A DNA stretch of 64,000 nt from Macrostomum hystrix (Eukaryota; Platyhelminthes; Macrostomidae): NCBI GenBank assembly GCA_950097015.1, contig CATNEN010000030.1:915001-979000 (forward strand), given 5' to 3'. This document shows, piece after piece, positions 56,401 through 64,000 of this stretch. Position numbers and translations under genes: made by a program. The notes under the pieces were generated by a model. That model saw nothing but the letters and a program-made list of their open reading frames with translations, did not search any database and was not told the origin of the DNA. The first letter of the stretch is position 1. Each line of letters opens with the position of its first letter.

Positions 56401-56447
56401 CTCTATCGGCCTCGAGCTCACCTTTGGGCGGTTCCGGCCTTGATTGA
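50126..56447 (+). CDS. NKX3: NK-class homeobox gene, bagpipe/NKX3 type, frameshift near the 3' end
   Basis: Exon 1 (50126-50971) and exon 2 (55724-56447) meet in phase 0 between homeodomain positions 44 and 45 (TETQ / VKIWFQNRR), a well-known intron site in NK genes. The homeodomain spans residues 239-298; [20 protein letters not shown] and [18 protein letters not shown] are characteristic of NKX3/bagpipe. Residues 53-63 ([11 protein letters not shown]) form an EH1/TN-type repressor motif. The flanks are Ser, Gln, Gly, His and Ala homopolymer-rich. In exon 2 the homeodomain frame stops at 56281 after an Arg-rich run, whereas the next frame carries a plausible Ala/Ser-rich end stopping at 56447; one surplus base in the CCG run at about 56165-56190 would explain this. 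An in-frame 87-base stretch (50478-50564, GTAAGC to TTAG) may be a small intron. Family role: mesoderm and visceral muscle patterning. Confidence 0.9.
51060..54265 (+). repeat. 24-bp then 17/20-bp minisatellites in the NKX3 homeobox intron
   Basis: 51060-51300 holds about ten copies of CTTGAATTCTCATGATCTCAAATC. From 51300 to 54265 there are about 170 copies of CTCCTGATCCTCAGATT with 20-base variants carrying an extra CTC. Blocks of mixed 17/20-base units recur. Every unit contains CTGATCCTCAG, close to a branch point plus acceptor, while the genuine acceptor at 55723 is TTGTTCCTCAG. Confidence 0.96.
55135..55520 (+). repeat. Imperfect GGGATTTGGA repeat in the NKX3 intron
   Basis: Loosely repeated units of about 15-16 bases (GTTGGGATTTGGACAA, TTGGGATTCGGATAA) with many substitutions. 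It is much more diverged than the other arrays in the window. Confidence 0.8.
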
Positions 56448-56512
56448 GGCAAAAAATTTGTTTAATTTTAATTATTTTTCTTTGATTATTATTACCAGTA
56501 AATGTAATGAAT

Positions 56513-57145
56513 GAGAGAAAGTTGGGTAGAGGGATTGGAAGTTGTGTATAGCAAGAGGAAGTTAGGTAGAGCAAAAGGGAGTTAGGTATAGCGAGAGGAA
56601 ATTGGGTAGAATCGGAGGAAGTTTGGTTGAGTGATAGGAAGTTGGGTAGAGTGATTGGAAGTTGGGTAGAGTGATTGGAAGTTGGGTAGAGTGAGAGCTA
56701 GTTGGGTAGAGTGAGAGGAAGTTGGGTAGAGTGAGAGGAAGTTGGGTAGAGTGAGAGGAAGTTGGGTAGAGTGATTTGAAGTTGGGTAGAGTGATTGGAA
56801 GTTGGGTAGAGTGATTGGAAGTTGGGTAGAGTGAGAGCTAGTTGGGTAGAGTGATTGGAAGTTGGGTAGAGTGCGACGAAGTTGGGTAGAGCGAGAGGAA
56901 GTTGGGTAGAGTGAGAGGAAGTTAGGTAGAGTAAGAGGAAGTTGGGTAGAGCGAGAGGAAGTTGGGTAGAGTAAGAGGAAGTTGGGTAGAGCGAGAGGAA
57001 GTTGGGTAGAGCGAGAGGAAGTTGGGTAGAGTGAGAGGAAGTTGGGTAGAGCGAGAGGAAGTTGGGTAGAGTAAGAGGAAGTTGGGTAGAGCGAGAGGAA
57101 GTTGGGTAGAGTGAGATGAAGTTGGGTAGAGCGAGAGGAAGTTTT
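56513..57145 (+). repeat. 20-bp minisatellite after the NKX3 stop
   Basis: About 31 copies of GAAGTTGGGTAGAGTGAGAG with GATTG, GCGAGAG and TAAGAG variants begin about 65 bases after the stop at 56447, presumably in the 3' UTR. Confidence 0.95.
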
Positions 57146-57149
57146 TTTC

Positions 57150-59280
57150 ATGCGTATTCCCAGCTGGATGTTCGTTTGTTAGTCTTTGTAGTTTTTTTAG
57201 TTTTTTAGAATAGCATGTATAGTGACTATGAATTTCTATCCATTTGGTGAACGCACACACGAAATGTATCAGTCCTGCTCTATTGTTTTGTTCGTTTGGT
57301 TAGGCGTTATTATATTGTTTTCTAGTGATTTCTTCGAAATTAAAAGGAAAAAATAATTAAAAAAGCTACATTAATATCATTTGCTCTCTTGGCCATTTTT
57401 TCAATTAGTTTTGTTATTTCTTAATGTTTCTTAATAATTCTTAGTAGTTCTTAATACAGGAACGAAATGATAATGATAAAGTGTTCTATATGTAGCTAAC
57501 CAAATTAATAATACTTATAGTAGTAAACGTAAGCTTTTTAATTATTTTTCCATATTATATCATTTCAAAAGAAAATGCAGTACATAAAATTGATGAGCTC
57601 CCTAAATGGACCTCATTCTTGCAACAGTTGGATGACAAAATAGCTGAACGAATAGCAGTTCGCTATCATCATTTATCCCTAACTATTTATTTTAAAAGAG
57701 TTTCTATGCCAGACTTCGATAAAAAAAGTTAATTATAAGTTGTCACAATTGAAATAAATTCGTAAATGTTATAGCATTGATTTCATAATTGCTAATAATT
57801 TAAACTGTATATAATAGTAAAATTAAATCACTAAACGAAAGCCAAGCAGTAATGTACTAAAAGTTATGAACACAAGTCTAAAAACAATATAAATTATACC
57901 TGTTCATTAAAGTTATCCGCGATTTTTATGGGTGCATAAACTGTGGTTAATAAACAAGTTCAAAATTGTCAGATAAATTCGATGATTGATTAACTGTATG
58001 AACTGTATGATTATTCGATGATTGGTCGAAAAATGTACCGTCTGTGGCAACCTAAGGGTATGTCTTTGTCTTTTTGTAAATATCAGTACACAAGCGAGCA
58101 AATAATTCTAAATTCATGACGGAAACATTTGTAGTTCTAAATGAATTAACAAAATGTCGTGCTTCAGAGCTTAATTACACATAAATATACTGACTTACTT
58201 AACAACTAATGATTGAGAAATATATTTCCACTTTATAAGGACTAAAATAGAGCAAACTTTTAGCAGTTTAATTTGCATCTTAGAGAGTTAAACATTTGAT
58301 TTGTGTCTTGAAACGTAATTAATGCTGAAAATACATAGCACTTAAATGTTTCATGCAACCGTTTGTCACTATCTCAAACATGCTGTATACATTTAATCAT
58401 GCCATGACTTAGTGAAATAAAATTCCTGCTTACAAGGACATCATAAAAGTTTTTTATTTAACGACATATCGAAAAAAGAATATACATTGATCCGTTTTTA
58501 AGGATGAAACATAGTACTTATTGATTATTGATAAAAAACGCGGGAAAAATTGTTTGATAACATTTTTATCTGTTCTATTTCAGATTAGCAGAATAATATG
58601 CGAGTAAAAAACTTTCGGAAGTGGATAATTACTAATTAGTGTTAAGTTTTAACTTCGATTTGGTAGGTTTTTACATAATTACATTTTTGTTCCAATTAAC
58701 TAGTTAGTCTAGTTATAGAAAACATATTTAAACATACCATTTATTTCTAAACCTCAATATTAGTTTTAATGTTTTCGTAATAGTTGTGATGACTTTTTCT
58801 TTAATTACCATTGAAAAACTAGCAATTAGGTTTCTTGTTTTAAATTTCAGAGTTTTTTTAGATATTTGTCATGAATCAGTGGCATTAGTTAAAAATGTTC
58901 ATGATGCACTAAAAGCTAAACTGATATTCTAAGGCTCTACATTACTGTTTGTTTGATATGGAGGACAGAAAGGAAACATGTTTTTGGACTGTTTCTTTGT
59001 ATTTACATCTTGCTTTGTATTTTTTCACTTCACTGCCTGCTAGTGAATTACACGAAGTTACTACAAAACCAATAGTTTTATAAAGCGTGACATAAACATA
59101 GCTTTATGAAACACGCAAAACAGTTGTGAATTGATAATTTCTATTTAAATTACATCATAGGCGGCACTTTAGCTTTTCAAACTTCTCAGCAGTCGGATTG
59201 ACCAGAGATTCAGCATTGCGAAATTTCAGTTTTGTGAAACGAAATCATTACTAACTGATGAAAATGCTTCATTGTGCTAA
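57150..59280. other. AT-rich intergenic DNA
   Basis: No ORF longer than about 60 codons and no family similarity on either strand. The right end leads into CCTTTCAG at 59283-59290, the acceptor in front of the CFAP119 start. Confidence 0.5.
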
Positions 59281-59292
59281 ATCCTTTCAGTA

Positions 59293-60347
59293 ATGAAGAG
59301 TCCAAAAAGTCGCGGCAGCAACAAAAAAGACGACTCCGGCAAGAGCGGCGCCGGCGCTGGCTACCTGGTCTTCAAGGACGTTCCAGAGGCGGAGGCGCAG
59401 CGCTGGCTGGACGCCGAAGACGAAGACGAAGTCCAGGAGCTAGTTCGCCAGTTCCTCCGCCTGGAAGCCGCCGGCTGGGATACCCGACAAGCGGCCCTGC
59501 TTGACTACTACTCTTCAGTGGTACTGTGGTGCCGGGAGCAAAAACTGCCAGCTGGCGAATTGTCTGTGGCCTACGCTACAGCGAAAATCCTTCTGGACGG
59601 AGTTGAGGCTGGCAGCGGCCACGCGAAGCTGGTCATGCAGCTGAAGGAACTTCTCGTTGGCGTGGGCATCGCCGCTGACGGTCTCAGCGGTCTGGAGATG
59701 CTGGGCGCCGACAGGCTGCAGGTATTGTGGGATTCTAAAGCCCTGGTCCTTCGGTACTCTTGGTATGTAAACTTTTACTCTTCAGAATTCATCCCAAATG
59801 CTCACTAGGCGCAAAATGTTTCATTTCCCGCAGGCCCTCATGGAGCTGTTCAGTCGCACCCTGCTGCAGCATCTGCGTCTCTATCAGTTCCTGTTTGCCG
59901 GCAATGCCGGACCAGGTCATTGTGACTCGGCGCGTCCCGGCCGACGCTCTGCCGCCGGCCAAGCTGCCGTTCCCGGCGCCGCTGTGCGAAGGCATGCCGG
60001 AGGAGCTCTACCGCCGCTGCGTTGTCCGCACTGGCGTCACCAGTAGTCGGGCGCGCACAGTCGCCGAGGAGGACCTGTCAACTGGGGCCGACGGTGCCGC
60101 GGACTCGCGACCGGGTACCGGCGAGGGAACGGCGACTGCTGCTCAGCAGAAACAGCAGCAGCAGCAGCAGCAGGCGGCAGAACTTGAAGCCGCATTAGCC
60201 GATTTGTCGCCGGAGGAGGTGCAGGCTGCTGTTGACGAAGTTTGTCGCGATGCCCTCGGCGGCCTAGAGGCGGAGCTGGCTGCTAAACTAAAGGAGCGCG
60301 AGGTGGCCTGGATTGCCAAGATCAACAAGGTGCACAACACAGCGTGA
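59293..60347 (+). CDS. CFAP119: CFAP119 / CCDC189-like cilium protein (CLAMP family), frameshifted
   Basis: Exon 1 is 59293-59721 (donor GTATTG); exon 2 is 59834-60347 (acceptor CCCGCAG). Exon 1 has the CLAMP-type block: ELVRQFLRLEAAGWDTRQAA, LLDYYSSVVLWCREQKL, and LKELLVGVGIA. Exon 2 continues with LMELFSRTLLQHLRLYQFLF, matching the family's YFRHYKLYKYVF-type helix. After this the frame must change by one base near 59898-59906 to reach MPDQVIVTRRVP and the long Glu/Ala/Gln C-terminal helix ending at 60347. Without one G the joined length is divisible by three. Family knowledge: subunit of the ciliary central-pair C1a projection. An acceptor ends two bases before the ATG. The poly-Gln tract (about 60147-60172) is CAG-encoded. 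Confidence 0.78.
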
Positions 60348-60689
60348 CCATTTCTCTTGCTCTCTGAGTTCAGTACCCTGATACAAGAAGCCGTATCTGT
60401 CTTCTGGTTTTAAAACACGATTACTATACATTTTAGTTTATTATTTTAGTAATTCGTTTGCTTTGTTAATATTTCTTTGAAAAACGTAATACACATCGTT
60501 TTTTTACTATTTAACTAGTGTGCCAGTAAAGCTTGTGTGATGCTGTTGGTTCACGCACTAATTGCGAATTACTGTAACACATTGAAATACCGATCATTTT
60601 ATTTTTTGGTTTTGAAGATTCTAATAGACCGACTAATGCTTCAATAATCAAACAGGAGATTCGTCTGTCTAGAGGAAATTGTGCGTCTA

Positions 60690-61120
60690 ACAGTGAGGTT
60701 CTCTGTCTAACAGTGAGGTCTCCTGTCTAACAGTGAGGTCCTCTGTCTAACAGTGAGGTCCTCTATCTAACAGTGAGGTCCCCTGTCTAACAGTGAGGTC
60801 CTCTGTCTAACAGTGAGGTCTCCTGTCTAACAGTGAGGTCCTCTGTCTAACAGTGAGGCCCCCTGTCTAACAGTGAGGTTCTCTGTCTAACAGTGAGGTT
60901 CTCTGTCTAACAGTGAGGTCCCCTGTCTAACAGTGAGGTCCCCTATCTAACAGTGATGTCCTCTGTCTAACAGTAAGGTCCCCTGTCTAACAGTGAGGTC
61001 CCCTGTCTAGCAGTGAGGTCCCCTATCTAACAGTGATGTACCCTGTCTAACAGTGAGGTCCTCTGTCTAACAGTGAGGTCTCCTGTCTAACAGTGAGGTC
61101 CCCTGTCTAACAGGCAGTGC
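60690..61120 (+). repeat. 20-bp minisatellite between convergent genes
   Basis: About 22 copies of GGTCCTCTGTCTAACAGTGA with C/T variants. It begins about 340 bases after the CFAP119 stop and ends about 170 bases before the 3' end of the Rpt3-like gene, which lies on the other strand. Confidence 0.95.
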
Positions 61121-61287
61121 CCCAATTTAACAGGGAGTCTCCGTCAAACTGTGTTTTCTTAAGTCGCTATGTTTGGCAGATAAAAGAACTAACAAAAGGC
61201 GGGTCGAAATGTTTACTGAAATGAAAATTGAAACCGATTTTAGAACGGAAATTCTTGTCCCCTGTCTTTAACACCGCACTCAATCAG

Positions 61288-62589
61288 TTATTTATAAAAT
61301 GATGGAAGATTAGTAGCATTGTTCTCTGTAACTTTCGCGTAAGCGGCCTGCAGGTGCGAATTCCCCACCTCGTACATGTGCTCCCTGGCGGCTAGCATAG
61401 CGGCTTCGCGTACAACGGCTTGAATGTCGGCTGCGCTGAGCTGTCTGGCCGATTGCACAATGGGATCAACGTCCAGATCAGGCGCGGTGCTGACCTTCTC
61501 CAATACCGTCTGCAATATGCTGCGCCGCTCCCGCTGGTCCGGATAGGGGAACTCCAGCTTGCGGTCCAGCCGGCCCGGTCTCAGGAGCGCCGGGTCGAGG
61601 ATCTCCGGCCGGTTCGTGGCCATGATGACCACAACATTCGACAGGCGATCGAAGCCGTCCATCTGGACTAGGAATTCCATCAGGATGCGCTGAATTTCTT
61701 TCTCGCCGCTGCCCATCACATTCTCATTGCGACGAATGGCAACGGAGTCGATCTCGTCTACGAACAGTATGGAGGGGGCCCTCTCCCTGGCCAGGCGAAA
61801 CACTTCGCGCACCTTGCGCGGCCCTTCTCCGCTGAACATCTTGACAAACTCGGAGCCAACAGCGTAGATGAATGTGGCTGACGTGGCGTGGGCCACTGCC
61901 TTAACCAGCATGGTCTTGCCGCAGCCGGGCGGGCCGTACAGCAGAATACCGCGCGGGGGGTCGATGCCCAGCTGCTCCATCAGTTGTCGCTGGTTAAGCG
62001 GCAGTTCTACTAGTTCTCTCAGCTCCATCTTCTGATGCTCAAGGCCGCCAATGTCCGAGTAACAAACTTCTGGTCGGCTGCTGGGATCCAGTACGGACAC
62101 TCCGGCGTTGGCCTCGTCCGGGAAGATGTCAATCAGGCATGAGGGCACGAAGCTGGTCGAGCCGTGCTCGAAGATGCCGAAGAGAAGCACCTGAACGCCT
62201 GGCGTTAGGCGTTCGCGATCAATTTCCGGCAGAGTGTGGACGATCATCTCGATGCCGTCGCACTCAACGACAGACTCTTCGCTCTCCGGAATAAAGAATG
62301 AGAAGGTGGCTAAGCGAAGCGGAGTCTCGTCTATCAGACTCTTGAGTCGCTTCTTGAGCTCGTTCTCACGATTGCGCAGATTCCGAATCTCCTGCTCAGT
62401 GACCGCAGTCAGCGTTTTAACCGCTTCGATTTCGCCCAGCATCGATTGGTAGCGGGCGAAGATGTCGCTGGTGGCACCTTCACCTTCATCTTCTCGATTG
62501 AATAGATTCAATACGGTTTCTTCCATGCCGTTCTTCTTCTTGTTCGAAGAAGAGGAGCCTGAATCAGATGAGTCAAGGTAGAATTCCAT
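61288..62589 (-). CDS. 26S proteasome ATPase Rpt3 (PSMC4)-like, intronless paralogue
   Basis: Uninterrupted 433-residue frame. Layout follows proteasomal Rpt subunits: N-terminal coiled coil (about 45-85), OB-type region (90-160), then AAA domain. Walker A GPPGCGKT is at 219-226, Walker B ILFVDE at 274-279, and the second homology region NRPEILDPALLRPGRLDRK has the arginine-finger residues. The last residues SFYK form the HbYX tail that docks into the 20S alpha ring, as in Rpt3. Rpt3 proteins are near 418 residues and highly conserved; this one is clearly diverged, with pore-loop KMFSGEG where Rpt3 has KYLGEG. The lack of introns while most neighbours have them suggests a retrocopy or tissue-specific paralogue such as Drosophila Rpt3R. 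The first ATG is used; a second Met lies at residue 22. Confidence 0.88.
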   Translation of the reverse strand: MEFYLDSSDSGSSSSNKKKNGMEETVLNLFNREDEGEGATSDIFARYQSMLGEIEAVKTLTAVTEQEIRNLRNRENELKKRLKSLIDETPLRLATFSFFIPESEESVVECDGIEMIVHTLPEIDRERLTPGVQVLLFGIFEHGSTSFVPSCLIDIFPDEANAGVSVLDPSSRPEVCYSDIGGLEHQKMELRELVELPLNQRQLMEQLGIDPPRGILLYGPPGCGKTMLVKAVAHATSATFIYAVGSEFVKMFSGEGPRKVREVFRLARERAPSILFVDEIDSVAIRRNENVMGSGEKEIQRILMEFLVQMDGFDRLSNVVVIMATNRPEILDPALLRPGRLDRKLEFPYPDQRERRSILQTVLEKVSTAPDLDVDPIVQSARQLSAADIQAVVREAAMLAAREHMYEVGNSHLQAAYAKVTENNATNLPSFYK

Positions 62590-64000
62590 CGACCATCACA
62601 AATTGTTGATCTTGCTAAGCTGGTAAGCTAAGCTGCTTGCTAAGCTAAGCTGCTCCTTCTAGAACTGGCGAATGCAGCTCGCTAAATTTCAGCTCTTAAT
62701 GGTCATAGACTAAATGTTCTTTCTTCAAGATTTCGATGGCACCACTTTTAGCTGTTGCAATCGTATTCGTTTTTTAGTTAATTATTATAGTTTTACTATA
62801 AGTTTTATATATTTCGCTTTACATAAGAGTTTTCTGAGTTCCTTAGTGGGACCCATAGATACTAAAAGTTATTTTAGAAATAAGTTATTTTAGTATCTAT
62901 GGTGAGACCAATGTGAACTGACTCAGATATTTGCGTATGACTAACTAAAACATTAACCCTTATGACCATGCAGCTTATACGCATAAGAGAACTAATTCGT
63001 AAAAAAAGACTAGCTAGAAGATTTCCTGTGCTCCTTATATAAAAGAAAACTATTTGCGAATCGTTCAACTATTCCGTCCGTCGCTTGTGGTTGTGCTAGT
63101 TTCGGAAGTTATTAAAAGCTATTCTATTGTGACAATTTCGACGATGCCAGATGCGTATACTATCTAAATACAATAGATTATTTAAAGATTGTCTATCTTT
63201 AATGTATTGTTTCGATTAAAATGGATGTTCGTTTAGTTAAAGCCAATCAATTTACCCGAAACACGTGCATGAGGTTTGATAAAAAATTAATGGACATAAT
63301 GACTGTCATGATGCTGCTACGCCAACATATATTTATTATATTATTCTATATCACGAAAATAAAAAAGAACGTAATAATGAAACAAAAACATACAAAGAAA
63401 GTATTTGAAACAGTTTGGTAGATATCTCCCAGCTAACTGCTAAACTAAACAAAAAACGAATTAAAATTTATTTACTGCATCACTGGGCTTTGTTTAAAAC
63501 AGAGCTTAATTTCATTGACTACAATTTTTAGACGTCTATTTTTGTAAGATTCCTCTAAAAGATTCGTCCGTTACGTTCATTTTCTCCTTTCGATCCAAGA
63601 AATCTTTCTGATTTACATTTTCTGAAAAAGTGGTTTAATTCCTATTAGAAAGAATAATTTAATCTAATTTTATCATAGAAAAAAGTCACCATTTCTACTA
63701 AGCCCTCGTTACCTGTAAACGACGCACTCATAATTAAAAAAATGTGTCACAGTCCATAGCAATTCTTTATTTACAAATAATTGGCATATAAGCATCTAGT
63801 ATAGTACTAAATAAAACTGAATTAATTAAGTTTTATCTGACGGTAAGTAAAGCGTAAATCATACTTTTGGAATAAGCTGTTTTAATAGACTCCTTCTTTA
63901 TAATTAAAGTTATTACTGTCATTTTTTTGTATATACATAAATACATCATGTGGCTACTTGCATTTATAGGATTAAAAGCGTGGCTTAAATATTTTCTTTC
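62590..64000. other. AT-rich DNA upstream of the Rpt3-like gene
   Basis: No supported gene. A short internal repetition of AAGCTAAGCTGCT lies at about 62606-62653, close to the start codon of the ATPase gene. TATTTTAG-type repeats at 62868-62900 form a small direct repeat. Small ORFs (up to 66 codons) show no family similarity. Confidence 0.45.

Overview
Eukaryotic nuclear DNA. Genes are split by GT-AG introns; exons are GC-rich and Ala/Gln-biased, and the non-coding DNA is AT-rich. The recognisable genes are animal: KRIT1, MED21, GPALPP1, a bagpipe-type NKX3 homeobox gene, a CLAMP-family cilium gene (CFAP119-like), a TraB-domain gene and an Rpt3-like proteasome ATPase. Several start codons lie just downstream of a polypyrimidine-AG acceptor, as in lineages with spliced-leader trans-splicing. 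A free-living flatworm such as Macrostomum, or another lophotrochozoan, fits best, but that is inference and the species is not proven.

Layout. 1-602: one TraB-domain exon (minus) running off the left edge. 0.6-8 kb: gene-free, with small inverted repeats, a decayed DDE transposase and a Gypsy-type retrotransposon relic. 8.2-19.4 kb: KRIT1 in four exons (781 codons, all phases matching), with a 7 kb minisatellite intron and two SINE copies in other introns. 19.4-24.4 kb: two more minisatellites. 24.5-25.0 kb: MED21. 26.0-26.8 kb: GPALPP1. 27.0-28.1 kb: an internally deleted mariner. 28.6-30.6 kb: an unrecognised two-exon gene with a SINE in its intron. 31-35.5 kb: a 24-bp array. 35.8-37.7 kb: a thioredoxin-fold gene. 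38.5-40.6 kb: a CRAL-TRIO (Sec14-like) gene. 40.7-50 kb: arrays and gene-free DNA. 50.1-56.4 kb: NKX3, with a 4.7 kb intron inside the homeobox. 59.3-60.3 kb: CFAP119-like gene. 61.3-62.6 kb: intronless Rpt3-like ATPase (minus). 62.6-64 kb: nothing recognised.

The striking property of the window is tandem repetition. About 18 different minisatellites (units of 12 to 36 bp, each essentially private to its site) occupy roughly 27-28 kb, over 40 percent of the window. They fill the main introns of KRIT1, NKX3, the CRAL-TRIO gene and the thioredoxin gene, and begin shortly after the stop codons of KRIT1, MED21, the CRAL-TRIO gene, NKX3 and CFAP119. Many units carry a pyrimidine-rich stretch ending in AG, resembling a 3' splice site in the sense direction. 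Very long ORFs occur in these arrays only because the unit length is a multiple of three or the unit lacks stops; they are not counted as genes.

The genes form no operon or common pathway; they are unrelated neighbours. Two of them (NKX3 and CFAP119) need a single extra base removed to restore a family-like reading frame, which is either assembly error or real damage.
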